A DNA stretch of 64,000 nucleotides, from positions 1 through 64,000 of the forward strand of contig NZ_BMHY01000023.1 in NCBI RefSeq assembly GCF_014641555.1, read 5' to 3'. Shown here in pieces: positions 17,960 to 27,500 of the stretch (position 1 is its first letter; each line of letters begins with the position of its first letter). The notes beneath the pieces were generated by a model. That model ran no database searches, was not told the origin of the DNA, and saw nothing but the letters and a program-made list of their open reading frames with translations. The position numbers were made by a program, and so were the translations under genes. Source of the stretch: Paenibacillus radicis (ex Gao et al. 2016) (lineage in GTDB: Bacteria > Bacillota > Bacilli > Paenibacillales > Paenibacillaceae).

Positions 17960-17994
17960 CCAAGGAGATAATGTACATTAATGTTTCTCCTTGG
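17960..17994 (+). promoter_or_regulatory. Leader stem-loop at the sigG ribosome binding site
   Basis: CCAAGGAGA (17960-17968) pairs perfectly with TCTCCTTGG (17986-17994). The 17-base loop itself contains the palindrome TAATGTACATTA. The right arm ends inside the sigG ribosome site GGGAGGTAA (17993-18001), so folding should interfere with initiation. In B. subtilis a sigG leader hairpin has been reported to dampen translation; a similar role here is inference. Confidence 0.6.
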
Positions 17995-18006
17995 GAGGTA
18001 ATCACG

Positions 18007-18789
18007 TTGACCCGAAATAAAGTCGAGATCTGTGGAGTGGATACTTCGAAACTGCCTGTCCTGACCAATGCCGAAATGCGGGAGTTGTTCACCGCACTGC
18101 AAACCCGAAACGAGTGGGCAGCAAGAGAGAAATTAGTTAACGGCAACTTGAGGCTTGTGCTTAGTGTTATTCAACGGTTTAACAATAGGGGAGAATTTGT
18201 GGACGATTTATTTCAAGTCGGCTGCATCGGACTTATGAAGGCGATCGATAATTTCGACCTTAGCCAAAACGTAAAATTCTCCACCTATGCCGTCCCGATG
18301 ATCATCGGGGAAATCCGCCGTTACTTGCGTGACAATAACCCGATTCGCGTCTCGCGAAGCCTGCGGGACATTGCTTATAAAGCATTGCAGGTGCGTGACA
18401 GCTTAACGAATCAGAATTCCCGCGAACCGACGATATTCGAAATTTCGGAGGCGCTGAATGTGCCGAAGGAAGATGTCGTCTTCGCTCTAGACGCTATTCA
18501 AGACCCGGTATCGTTATTTGAACCGATTTACCATGATGGCGGAGATCCGATTTATGTGATGGATCAGATTAGCGATGACAAGAACAAGGATGTATCCTGG
18601 ATTGAAGAAATCGCGTTAAGAGAAGCGATGCACAAGCTCAATGACCGCGAGAAGATGATTTTGTCGATGCGGTTTTTTGAAGGCAAGACGCAGATGGAAG
18701 TAGCCGATGAAATTGGCATTTCGCAAGCTCAGGTATCGAGGCTGGAAAAATCAGCGATACAGCAAATGCAAAAGCATGTGAAGACGTAA
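18007..18789 (+). CDS. sigG: RNA polymerase sporulation sigma factor sigma-G
   Basis: Sigma-G drives late forespore gene expression. From the TTG at 18007 the product is 260 residues, identical in length to B. subtilis SigG, and begins TRNKVEICGVDTSKLPVL as that family does. Sigma regions 2, 3 and 4 are complete, ending in the helix-turn-helix EVADEIGISQAQVSRLEKS. An ATG at 17971 with AAGGAG before it would add 12 residues but lies in the leader hairpin loop. It would read through a sequence foreign to the family, so I prefer the TTG. A strong terminator follows. Confidence 0.95.
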   Translation: MTRNKVEICGVDTSKLPVLTNAEMRELFTALQTRNEWAAREKLVNGNLRLVLSVIQRFNNRGEFVDDLFQVGCIGLMKAIDNFDLSQNVKFSTYAVPMIIGEIRRYLRDNNPIRVSRSLRDIAYKALQVRDSLTNQNSREPTIFEISEALNVPKEDVVFALDAIQDPVSLFEPIYHDGGDPIYVMDQISDDKNKDVSWIEEIALREAMHKLNDREKMILSMRFFEGKTQMEVADEIGISQAQVSRLEKSAIQQMQKHVKT

Positions 18790-18817
18790 GGGTGTTACAA
18801 GTAAAACCGTAAGCATG

Positions 18818-18854
18818 AGACGAGCCTCGAAGCAACAGAGGCTCGTCTTTTTTA
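18818..18854 (+). terminator. Intrinsic terminator after sigG
   Basis: AGACGAGCCTC (18818-18828) and GAGGCTCGTCT (18838-18848) form a perfect 11-bp stem with a 9-base loop followed by six or more Ts. Confidence 0.92.
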
Positions 18855-18903
18855 TTGAAATTAATTGTTGGACTATATAAAATATGGAAGTGAAAGGGAG
18901 GCG

Positions 18904-19947
18904 ATGATCGATTTGAATAAGATGAAATTGAATCGTATTTATCTGAACTTCATGCTGGTACTAGGTTTGACCCTTGCTATTCCGTTTGGCAGCGCGGCTG
19001 CAGCAGCAAGTACCGTAGAAAGCAGCCTGCACAAGCCTCTTCGCTCGGACGCCGTGCTAAAGATTGGGAGCACCTCTGCGGTTGTCAATGGCATGACCAT
19101 GACGGTACAGCCCGTATACGAGAAGAACGGCGTGACGATGGCGCCTGTCAACGTCCTGATTCGAATGTTCCGATTAGATTATAACTATGATCAGAAAAAT
19201 CGAAGCTTCTGGTTCAAAACCCGGCTGTTCGAGCAGCAGCAGCTCTCCTTCAAGCTGGGTGAGCGCAAAGGAGAGTCCAACAATGGATTGAAAATCCGGA
19301 CGTTCACGCTGTCTGCGGCTCCTTTCGAAAAGAAAGGCTCGCTGATGGTACCGCTCCGGGATATCGTGGAGCAACTGGGCGGCAAAATCTCGTATGATGC
19401 AAAAACAAAGGAAATCCGCATTAAAGGCGTGGATAAGCCGGTCACCGATAGCAAATATCGGATAGGGGACAGCAGTAATAGCTGGTCTATCGCCGCCCCT
19501 AAAGGATTTAAGCCTGAAAGCTTAGCGAAAAAAGAGGACTGCGACGGTTGTTTTGCGATTAGCGGATCTGCTGGAGACCGTCCATATTCACTAATTTTCA
19601 GCGTAAGTGAAAGCAGCAGCTCTTTAACGCCCAAGCAACTGCAAGAGGAAACGATAGCGCAGCTGAAACCGTCCCAAGTCGTGATGGAAAGCCGTTTCGC
19701 CAAGCAGCCGGCAGGGGAATTCAGCGTCGTATCAACTTCCTGGAATAACGCTTTTTCTATTCAGTATAATGAGTACTGGACGATCCAAGCGGGCAAACGC
19801 ATTTATAGCATCGTTATTAGTCAAGACAACTATGGAAACGGACGGATTGTCGGCGAGCGGGATCGGATTGCTCTCGCATTTATGGAGACATTCAAGACGT
19901 CATTCCATTCCGGTGACCCCAATCTGTTTGATATTTATGAAAACTAA
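18904..19947 (+). CDS. Secreted stalk-domain (copper amine oxidase N-terminal-like) protein
   Basis: This is an exported protein of unknown role. After a signal peptide ending near FGSAAAAAS there are two blocks typical of the copper-amine-oxidase N-terminal stalk domain: VNGMTMTVQPVYEKNGVTMAPV and PFEKKGSLMVPLRDIVEQLG...ISYDAKTKEIRI. The C-terminal half resembles no enzyme I recognise and contains a CDGC pair. The stalk domain alone has no catalytic function. Start choice is uncertain: GGGAGG ends two bases before the ATG at 18904 and eleven before a TTG at 18913. It is monocistronic between two terminators. Confidence 0.75.
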   Translation: MIDLNKMKLNRIYLNFMLVLGLTLAIPFGSAAAAASTVESSLHKPLRSDAVLKIGSTSAVVNGMTMTVQPVYEKNGVTMAPVNVLIRMFRLDYNYDQKNRSFWFKTRLFEQQQLSFKLGERKGESNNGLKIRTFTLSAAPFEKKGSLMVPLRDIVEQLGGKISYDAKTKEIRIKGVDKPVTDSKYRIGDSSNSWSIAAPKGFKPESLAKKEDCDGCFAISGSAGDRPYSLIFSVSESSSSLTPKQLQEETIAQLKPSQVVMESRFAKQPAGEFSVVSTSWNNAFSIQYNEYWTIQAGKRIYSIVISQDNYGNGRIVGERDRIALAFMETFKTSFHSGDPNLFDIYEN

Positions 19948-19958
19948 TAATGTGCCAA

Positions 19959-19992
19959 GATCCCTCGCAGCAGGCGGGGGATTTGTTTTTTT
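19959..19992 (+). terminator. Intrinsic terminator
   Basis: A 9-bp stem (ATCCCTCGC with GCGGGGGAT, one G-T pair) spans roughly 19960-19982. A TTGTTTTTTTT run follows. Confidence 0.85.
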
Positions 19993-20092
19993 AATCAAAG
20001 CGGACATTTTGAGCAAAACCCACATATAAATAGAGTAGAGGGCGGCAAACGCCCATTCAACCCGATTCCGCTGGAAAAGTGGTGAAGCGAAA

Positions 20093-20371
20093 ATGAAAAT
20101 ATCCGATTTTCAAACGAAGGATGTTATTAATATTGTCGACGGTAAAAAACTGGGGCAGGTGAGCGATCTGGAACTCGACCTGCGTCAAGGCCGCATCGAC
20201 TCCATCGTCATCCCGCAGTATACAAGATTTATGGGGCTGTTCGGGAACGGCGGTACGGAAGTCGTCATTCCATGGCGCAATATCGTCAAGATCGGTACGG
20301 ACGTTGTGCTCGTCCGTATGGATGATACGAAGCCGCGTATTGAAGAAGAAGATTTGCACGCCCGCTCATAA
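20093..20371 (+). CDS. ylmC: PRC-barrel protein of the YlmC/YmxH sporulation family
   Basis: The 92-residue protein consists almost wholly of a PRC-barrel-like fold (FQTKDVINIVDGKKLGQVSDLELDLRQGRIDSIVIP). Members sit next to sigG in many spore formers and are annotated as YlmC/YmxH sporulation proteins without a defined activity. GTGGTGAAG precedes the ATG. It begins the ylm block whose later members (sepF, divIVA) act in division, and ylmD follows after 32 bp. Confidence 0.85.
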   Translation: MKISDFQTKDVINIVDGKKLGQVSDLELDLRQGRIDSIVIPQYTRFMGLFGNGGTEVVIPWRNIVKIGTDVVLVRMDDTKPRIEEEDLHARS

Positions 20372-20403
20372 CACGGTAAACTGCTATCAGAGGTGAGTGC
20401 CGG

Positions 20404-21264
20404 ATGGAAACATTTAGAGCAGTACAATCGGCGAAGGGACCTTCGCTTTTTTTGTTGTCTCCATGGCTGGAGCAAAACGAACAGCTGACCGCGGGATTTA
20501 CAGGCCGTGACGGAGGTGTAAGCGAGGCACCGTGGACTTCGCTAAACTTAGCGCTCCATGTAGGCGACCGCGACGAGGATGTCGTCCGCAATCGGAGCCT
20601 GCTGACGGAGGCGCTGGACTGGCCGTTTGAAGCATGGACTTGCGGCGAGCAGGTACACGGCTGCGAGGTGCAGCATATTGGACCGAAAGACCGGGGCAAG
20701 GGCCGTCTTTCGCGCGATTCGGCGATTCCTGATACAGATGCGATTATGACGGATGTACCGGGCGTGCTTCTGGCTTCTTTTTATGCCGATTGCGTTCCGC
20801 TGTACTTCTATGATCCGGAGCATGAAGCGGTAGCGCTCGCTCATGCGGGCTGGAAAGGGACGGTGCTTGAGATCGCCGCGAAGACGATCCAAGCAATGGC
20901 AGATCGTTACGGAACGAAGCCAGAGCAGGTCAGAGCTGCTATCGGTCCGTCAATCGACGCATGCTGCTATGAGGTGGATGGCATCGTAATCGACCGGTTG
21001 GAGGAGCTTGCCAGCCGTTTTGCAGCGTCTGAAACGGCTGCAGCAGCCGATGAATCCTTGATGAAAAGGATGCCAAATGGCAAAGCTATGGTAAACTTGA
21101 AACAATTTAACCGACAGATTATGATAAAAGCAGGAATTTTGCCGATTCATATCGAATTGTCAAAGTGGTGCACGGGATGCAATCGGGAAAAGTTTTTTTC
21201 CCATCGTATGGAAGGCGGCTCCACCGGCCGGATGGCCAGCTGGATCGGTATCCGGGAGAGGTGA
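20404..21264 (+). CDS. ylmD: YfiH/LACC1-family multicopper-like protein YlmD (peptidoglycan editing factor PgeF)
   Basis: This belongs to the family formerly called polyphenol oxidase or laccase DUF152. Characterised members act on purine nucleosides or edit murein precursors, so the function here is not certain. The 286 residues contain the metal/active-site elements H..EQVHG, ADC130VPLYF and H147AGWKGT, plus the later SIDACCYEV. GAGGTGAGTG precedes the ATG. The stop codon overlaps a possible ATG of ylmE, indicating a tight operon. Confidence 0.88.
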   Translation: METFRAVQSAKGPSLFLLSPWLEQNEQLTAGFTGRDGGVSEAPWTSLNLALHVGDRDEDVVRNRSLLTEALDWPFEAWTCGEQVHGCEVQHIGPKDRGKGRLSRDSAIPDTDAIMTDVPGVLLASFYADCVPLYFYDPEHEAVALAHAGWKGTVLEIAAKTIQAMADRYGTKPEQVRAAIGPSIDACCYEVDGIVIDRLEELASRFAASETAAAADESLMKRMPNGKAMVNLKQFNRQIMIKAGILPIHIELSKWCTGCNREKFFSHRMEGGSTGRMASWIGIRER

Positions 21265-21272
21265 TGGTTGAT

Positions 21273-21986
21273 ATGACACAATTGACAGACAGAATGCAAG
21301 AAGTGGAGAGACGCATCGCAGAAGCCTGCGAACGAAGCGGGCGGAAGCGGGACGATGTTCATGTGATTGCAGTAACGAAGTACGTCTCGCTTCAGACGGC
21401 CGAGGAAGCTTACCGGCTTGGCTTGCACCATCTTGGCGAGAATCGTTGGCAGGATGCCCAGCGGAAGTGGGAAGCGATCAGCGGACCTGAAGCCGAAGGG
21501 CAGAATGGACAAGCGGTATGGCATTTCATCGGCTCGCTGCAAACGAATAAAGCAAAGGACGTCATCGGCAAATTTACATATATTCATTCGCTGGACCGGC
21601 TGTCGCTCGCGCAAGCGATCAACAAGCAAGCGTCCCAGCTCGCCATCAAGGTGCCGTGCTTTATTCAAGTCAATATTTCAGGCGAGGATTCTAAGCACGG
21701 ATTGCCCCCAGAGCAGGTGCGGGATTTCCTGGCCGAGCTTCGCAATTATCCGCATTTGCAGCCGGTAGGTCTAATGACGATGGCGCCTTATGAGACGGAA
21801 GCGCAAGCGACGCGGCCGATATTCCGGGCGCTTCGCCAGCTGCGGGACGAGCTGAATGAGCAAGTGGCGCTGGAGCAGCCTTTGACAGAACTTTCGATGG
21901 GCATGTCCAATGATTTTGAAGTGGCGATTGAGGAAGGGGCAACATGGATCAGACTTGGTACAATACTAGTGGGAAAAGAGGGATGA
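21273..21986 (+). CDS. ylmE: YggS-family pyridoxal phosphate homeostasis protein
   Basis: This is a PLP-binding protein of the YggS/PROSC family, which buffers free pyridoxal phosphate in the cytoplasm. The 237 residues have the single-domain alanine-racemase-like barrel, with the PLP lysine K36 in VIAVTKYVS and conserved HFIGSLQTNK, VNISGEDSKHG and LSMGMSNDFEVAIEEGATWIRLG. I chose the ATG at 21273 because AGAGGTG ends nine bases before it; the ATG at 21264 touches that site. It is followed after 4 bp by sepF. Confidence 0.92.
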   Translation: MTQLTDRMQEVERRIAEACERSGRKRDDVHVIAVTKYVSLQTAEEAYRLGLHHLGENRWQDAQRKWEAISGPEAEGQNGQAVWHFIGSLQTNKAKDVIGKFTYIHSLDRLSLAQAINKQASQLAIKVPCFIQVNISGEDSKHGLPPEQVRDFLAELRNYPHLQPVGLMTMAPYETEAQATRPIFRALRQLRDELNEQVALEQPLTELSMGMSNDFEVAIEEGATWIRLGTILVGKEG

Positions 21987-21990
21987 TCTG

Positions 21991-22443
21991 ATGAGCGTTA
22001 TTAATCGGTTTATGAACTATCTCGGCCTCCAGGATGAAGAAGAAGTCGTCGAACGGGAACGGGTTACGCAGGTTGAAGAGCAGGAGGTTGAAACCTCGCC
22101 CTTCGAATCACGTAAAAATACGAAGAACACGAACAATATCGTCAGCATTCATTCTCAGAAAAATGTCCGAGTCGTTCTGAATGAGCCCCGTTCCTACGAT
22201 GAAGCGCAAGAAATTGCCGATCACTTGCGTTCACGCAGGGCGGTCATCGTTAATTTACAACGCGTGCGGACGGATCTGGCTGTTCGGATCGTCGATTTTT
22301 TAAGCGGAACAGTCTACGCGCTTAACGGGAATATTTCGAAGCTAGGCCCGAACATTTTTCTGTGCACACCGGATTCGGTAGAAATACAAGGGACCATCAC
22401 GGAAATGCTGGCGGAGGATAACGATTACAATAAAATGAGGTGA
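21991..22443 (+). CDS. sepF: Cell division protein SepF
   Basis: SepF bundles FtsZ filaments and anchors them to the membrane, partly overlapping FtsA in function. The 150 residues match the family length. The N-terminus MSVINRFMNYLGL is the amphipathic membrane helix. An acidic linker follows, then the DUF552 core (PRSYDEAQEIADHLRSRRAVIVNLQRV...RIVDFLSGTVYALNGNISKLG). AGAGGGATG precedes the ATG. Confidence 0.95.
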   Translation: MSVINRFMNYLGLQDEEEVVERERVTQVEEQEVETSPFESRKNTKNTNNIVSIHSQKNVRVVLNEPRSYDEAQEIADHLRSRRAVIVNLQRVRTDLAVRIVDFLSGTVYALNGNISKLGPNIFLCTPDSVEIQGTITEMLAEDNDYNKMR

Positions 22444-22450
22444 CCTTGAA

Positions 22451-22723
22451 TTGACCGTTTCTGATGTAGTAATGAATCTTCAACAGATCTACTGGTTTTT
22501 GATTATCGCTTATGTATTGCTTTCCTGGTTGCCAAACGCAAGGGAAAGTTTTATCGGCCAAATGCTCGGCAAAGTGGTAGAGCCGTACTTGGGCATTTTC
22601 CGCAAATTCATTCCTCCTATTGGCGGGATGCTGGACATCTCCCCAATCGTGGCGATTTTCGCTTTGCGGTTTATCGCAATGGGCGTCGTTGCCGTAATCG
22701 AGTTTTTAATCGGCTTATTCTAG
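22451..22723 (+). CDS. ylmG: YggT-family integral membrane protein
   Basis: A 90-residue protein with two hydrophobic segments (about 8-26 and 62-88) and the YggT signatures YVLLSWLPNARES and VEPYLGIFRKFIPPIGGMLDISPIVA. Relatives sit beside sepF and influence nucleoid or septum organisation in plastids and cyanobacteria; the bacterial role is poorly defined. Translation begins at TTG with GAGGTGA overlapping the sepF stop, so it is probably coupled to sepF. Confidence 0.88.
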   Translation: MTVSDVVMNLQQIYWFLIIAYVLLSWLPNARESFIGQMLGKVVEPYLGIFRKFIPPIGGMLDISPIVAIFALRFIAMGVVAVIEFLIGLF

Positions 22724-22741
22724 ACAAAGGATGACTTTGGC

Positions 22742-23524
22742 ATGAAACCAACGATATATGAACATTTCCACCCGGACGAGAAAACTTTTGTCGACCGGGC
22801 TTGGGAATGGATTGAACGGTCCGCCCAGCAGCATGAGCTGAAGCGGACCGATTTTTTGGACCCCAGACAATCTCAGATTATCGAGGCGCTAGCCAATCGC
22901 AATCCGGATGTACAGATCCGGTTTGAGGGAGGCTATCCGGAGGCGGAACGCCGCCGGGCTATCATTGCTCCTGAATATATGTATCTGGAAGATGAGCCTG
23001 CCGGACTATCTGTGCTTGCGGTGAACGGCGGATCCGGCTCGCTGGATGGTCTGGACCACGGCGATTATTTGGGTGCGCTGCTTGGACTTGGCATTAAACG
23101 TGATCGGATTGGCGACATTCATGTGCATGAATCGTTTTGCCATATCATTATTCTCGATGAAATTGCCGATTACTTAAATATACACCTTAGACAGGTGCAC
23201 CGTGTCAATGTGATGACCGATGTTGTTCCGATCGATCAACTGCAAGCCGTCGTGCCAGAGCTTCAGGAAATGGCCTTTACGGTCGCTTCCATGCGGCTGG
23301 ACGGCATCGCAAGCGATGTACACCGGATCAGCCGGACAAAAATCGTCGATCCGATCCGAGCTGGCAGATGCAGAGTGAATTGGAAGACGGTTGAGAATCC
23401 TTCCGAGCAGCTTGGGCTAGGGGACGTCGTATCGATTAAAGGGCTCGGACGCTTCAAGGTTCTGGAAACGGATGGCGTGACGAAAAAGGGTAGAATTCGC
23501 GTACGCATTGGCAAATTTATTTAA
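22742..23524 (+). CDS. ylmH: S4-domain RNA-binding protein YlmH
   Basis: The 260-residue protein has a family-specific N-terminal half (EHFHPDEKTFVDRAWEWIE; SVNGGSGSLDG-like VNGGSGSLDGLDHGDYLGALLGLGI...). The C-terminal S4 RNA-binding domain begins near residue 180 (MRLDGIASDVHRISRTK...VSIKGLGRFKVLE). YlmH homologues have been linked to rescue of stalled large ribosomal subunits and to septum placement. AAAGGATG lies before the ATG. Confidence 0.9.
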   Translation: MKPTIYEHFHPDEKTFVDRAWEWIERSAQQHELKRTDFLDPRQSQIIEALANRNPDVQIRFEGGYPEAERRRAIIAPEYMYLEDEPAGLSVLAVNGGSGSLDGLDHGDYLGALLGLGIKRDRIGDIHVHESFCHIIILDEIADYLNIHLRQVHRVNVMTDVVPIDQLQAVVPELQEMAFTVASMRLDGIASDVHRISRTKIVDPIRAGRCRVNWKTVENPSEQLGLGDVVSIKGLGRFKVLETDGVTKKGRIRVRIGKFI

Positions 23525-23624
23525 CCGCCTTGAAGGATTTTGGTAACATCTGTCGAATCCTTTGCAAATCGAGTATATCCGAATTTAGGCCGATTTTAGG
23601 CTAATACGTTAAGGAGGTGCGCCA

Positions 23625-24134
23625 ATGCCGTTGACGCCATTGGACATACATAACAAGGAATTTGGACGAAGATTGCGCGGCTACGACGAAGACGAGGTAA
23701 ATGAATTCCTCGATCAGGTCATCAAGGATTACGAGTCCATCATCCGTGAGAATAAAGAGCTTCAAAACCAAATGCTCAACCTGCAGGAGAAGCTCAATCA
23801 TTTCTCCAACATCGAAGAGACATTGAGCAAGACGATCATTGTTGCGCAGGAAGCAGCGGATGAAGTCCGCAACAACGCGAAGAAGGAAGCGCAGCTGATT
23901 ATTAAAGAATCGGAGAAAAACGCCGATCGCATTATTAACGAATCGCTGGCTAAATCGCGTAAAGTATCGCTGGAAGTCGAGGAGCTGAAGAAGCAGGCTT
24001 CGATTTACCGGGCACGGTTCCGCACGTTGGTCGAGGCGCAGCTTGAGCTGCTCAGCCAAGACGGCTGGGATACGCTGGAGAGCCAGCAGCCGGCATCGCA
24101 GATTTCATTTACCGAGCAGCTTCAACGCGGGTAA
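23625..24134 (+). CDS. divIVA: Cell division initiation protein DivIVA
   Basis: DivIVA binds negatively curved membrane at septa and poles. There it positions MinCD and, during sporulation, chromosome origins. The 169 residues (164 in B. subtilis) start MPLTPLDIHNKEFGRRLRGYDEDEVNEFLDQV, the lipid-binding domain. Two long coiled coils follow at about 30-70 and 80-150. A strong AAGGAGGTG precedes the ATG. It is the last gene of the ylm block before the ileS leader. Confidence 0.95.
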   Translation: MPLTPLDIHNKEFGRRLRGYDEDEVNEFLDQVIKDYESIIRENKELQNQMLNLQEKLNHFSNIEETLSKTIIVAQEAADEVRNNAKKEAQLIIKESEKNADRIINESLAKSRKVSLEVEELKKQASIYRARFRTLVEAQLELLSQDGWDTLESQQPASQISFTEQLQRG

Positions 24135-24165
24135 TAGGCTTGGCGCCCGAATGATGCAAAGTCAT

Positions 24166-24194
24166 TTGACATCCGTTCGGCGATAAGCTATAAA
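24166..24194 (+). promoter_or_regulatory. Sigma-A promoter of the ileS leader
   Basis: TTGACA (24166-24171), a 17-base spacer and TATAAA (24189-24194) give a near-consensus promoter. Transcription should start near 24201, shortly before the T-box leader. Confidence 0.8.
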
Positions 24195-24200
24195 TATTAA

Positions 24201-24562
24201 TATTAACAATTGCAATAGAACGAAACTTCATTGACGAGAACGAGTACGCTTAATCTGTTCGTCCCCCAGAGAGCTGGCGATTGCTGAAAGCCAGCGTTCG
24301 AACGAAAGCGGAAAATCATCTCCGAGAAGCAGTGCTGAAACTTGTTGTTGCCGATTGGATAGGCGGGTTTAATCCGTTTGCCATGACGGCGCAGGGAATA
24401 AGGACTGACGGCCTGTCCTCCGTTACAAGGACCGCGAATAGGCTATATTCGCGCCAGAGGTGCCGCAAGCGGCTGGGTTATGTCCAGGATCGCAGGCGGA
24501 ACGAGGGTGGTATCGCGAGCACAAGTCTCGTCCCTTTTATAGGGACGGGACTTTATTTATTT
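24201..24562 (+). promoter_or_regulatory. T-box riboswitch (isoleucine) controlling ileS
   Basis: The T-box TGGTATCGCG lies at about 24508-24517. It is followed by a terminator stem AGTCTCGTCCCT (24524-24535) / AGGGACGGGACT (24541-24552) and a T-rich tail. The TGGT segment can pair with the ACCA end of an uncharged tRNA whose discriminator is A, as in tRNA-Ile. Stem I contains AGAGAG near 24269 and a specifier candidate ATC at 24315-24317, an isoleucine codon. The common T-box form is TGGNACCGCG, so one core base differs (U for C). Uncharged tRNA-Ile should favour read-through into ileS. Confidence 0.88.
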
Positions 24563-24576
24563 TTCAGGGGGTATGG

Positions 24577-27500
24577 ATGATGCAACGCGTAGATGTGAAG
24601 GAAAAAGCAAGAGCACGCGAGCTTCGCGTGTTGAAGCAATGGCAAGAGAATGATACGTTCAAGCAATCGATCGAGAACCGGAAAGGCAAGCCGAACTATG
24701 TATTCTATGAGGGACCGCCAACAGCTAACGGCGCACCGCATATCGGTCACGTACTTGGCCGTGTTATCAAAGACTTTATCGGGCGTTACAAAACGATGTC
24801 CGGCTACCGCGTCGTTCGTAAAGCGGGATGGGATACGCATGGTTTGCCGGTTGAGCTAGGCGTCGAGAAACAGCTTGGCATCTCGGGCAAACAGGAGATC
24901 GAGAATTATGGCGTTGAAGCGTTTATTAATAAATGCAAAGACAGCGTATTCGTCTACGAGAAGCAATGGCGCGAGCTGACAGAAGCGATCGCGTACTGGA
25001 CTGACCTCGACAATCCTTACATTACGCTGAAAAACGAATATATCGAGAGCGTATGGCATGTTTTATCAACAATTCACGGTAAAGGGCTGCTCTATCGCGG
25101 ACATCGCGTCAGTCCTTATTGCCCGAGCTGTCAGACGACGCTCAGCTCGCATGAAGTCGCTCAAGGCTACGAAGATGTGAAGGATTTGAGCGCAACGGCA
25201 AAGTTCAAGCTGCAGGATTCCGGCGAGTTCATTCTTGCGTGGACGACGACGCCTTGGACGCTGCCGGCTAACGTTGCGCTTGCGGTTAATCCGGAGCTGG
25301 AGTACATTCGCGCTTCCAAAGACGGCGAAGTCTATATCGTGGCGAAAAACTTGGCCGATGACGTGCTGAAGGAAGGCTACGAGACGCTTTCGACCGTTAA
25401 AGGCTCCGAGTTGGTTGGTCTGAGCTACGAGCCGCCATTCCGGTACGTGCCGATCGAGAAAGGCCATGTTGTCATTCCTGGCGATTTCGTCAGTGACACT
25501 AGCGGTACTGGTATCGTCCACATTGCTCCAGCGCACGGCGAGGACGATTACAAGGTTGCCCGTCAGAATGGCATCAGCATGCTTAGCGTCGTCAATAATG
25601 CCGGCCGCTATATCGATGAAGTGACGGATCTTGCAGGCCGTTTCGTGAAGGATTGCGATGTTGATATTGTGAAAATGCTTAGCGAGCGCGGCCTGCTCTT
25701 CTCCAAAGAGCGTTATGAGCATAGCTATCCGTTCTGCTGGCGCTGCAAATCGCCGCTCCTCTACTATGCGACGGAGAGCTGGTTCATTGAAACGACGAAG
25801 GTTAAAGATCAGCTGATTGCCAACAACAACAGTGTAGACTGGTATCCAGGCCATATTCGCGAAGGACGCTTCGGCAAATTTCTTGAGGATTTGATCGACT
25901 GGAACATCAGCCGGAACCGTTATTGGGGAACGCCGCTGAACGTATGGGTCTGTGAAGCGACAGGCAAGGAATATGCGCCGAGCAGCATTGCGGATTTGCG
26001 TGAGCGGGCGGTAGGCGAAGTGCCGGCCGATATCGAGCTGCACAAGCCATATGTGGACGAGATCAAATTGAAATCGCCATTTGCTGAAGGTGCCGTAATG
26101 ACTCGGACACCGGAAGTCATCGACGTATGGTTCGACAGCGGCTCCATGCCGTTTGCACAGCAGCATTATCCGTTCGAGAATGCAGAGCAGTTCGCGGATC
26201 AATATCCGGCCGATATGATCTGTGAGGGCATTGACCAGACACGCGGCTGGTTCTACAGCTTGCTTGCTGTATCGACGCTTTACAACGGCAAAGCTCCATA
26301 TAAAGCCGTTATCTCGACCGGACATATCCTGGATGAGAACGGGCAAAAGATGTCCAAATCAAAAGGCAACGTTATCGATCCTTGGGAAATCATCAACGAA
26401 TACGGAACGGATGCATTCCGCTGGGCGCTCCTCTCGGATAGCGCGCCGTGGAACAGCAAGCGCTTCTCGCGCGGCATCGTTGGCGAAGCCAAATCGAAAG
26501 TCATCGATACGATCGTTAACACGCATGCGTTCTACGCGCTTTATGCATCTATCGACGGTTTCAATCATGAAGAGCATGCTGAGGGGCAATCCGGCAATAA
26601 GCTGGACCGTTGGATCGTATCCAGATTGAACAGCTTGATCCAAACCGTCGTGAAAGGTCTTGAGGTTAACGACTTCCTGAATCCGGCGAGAGCAATCGAG
26701 ACGTTCGTTGACGAGCTGAGCAACTGGTACATCCGTCGTTCCCGCGACCGTTTCTGGGGAAGCGGCCTGACTGTTGATAAAATCGCCGCATACCAAACGC
26801 TGCGCCAAGTGCTGCTGACGCTCTCCCGCGTCATTGCGCCTTACGCGCCGTTGCTCGCGGAAGAAGTGTACGGCAATCTGGGCGGAGGCGGTAGCGTCCA
26901 CCTGGCGGACTATCCTGCAGCAGACGTCTCGGCAATTGACGAGACGCTGGAGCGGGATATGGCGAGCGCGATGCAAATCGTCGAGCTGGCGCGCAGCGTC
27001 CGCAACGAGACGGGTATTAAAACCCGTCAGCCATTGTCGGAGCTGATCGTATCGCTGGATCGCGAATTTGAGCTAGCTGAATATGAAGACATCATTAAAG
27101 ATGAGATCAACGTCAAGTCGATCGTCGTGCAAAACAGCGACAGCGGCTTCGTCGATTTCACACTGAAGCTGAATTTGAAAGTAGCGGGTAAAAAATACGG
27201 CAAAAACGTTGGTCCAATCCAAGCGTATCTGAAGTCGCTGGCTCCAGACCAAACTCGCGAAGCGGTAAACGGAGGCAGCTTGACGTTCAATTCCGCCGAC
27301 GGTGAGGCTATCACGATCACGGTTGACGAGCTGCTGGTTGAGAAGCAAGCGAAGTCAGGCTTCGCATCTGCTTCCGGCAACGGAGTGACTGCAGCGCTGA
27401 ACACCGATATTACGCCAGAGCTGGAGCAAGAGGGCTGGGTGCGCGAAGTAATCCGTGCCGTTCAGGACACGCGCAAAAAGCTCGATCTGCCGATCGAGAA

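Noticed and set aside
25066..26346. A 426-codon minus-strand frame opposite ileS
   Set aside because: Same cause as above: antisense of a strongly expressed gene, with no start signal or family motifs.
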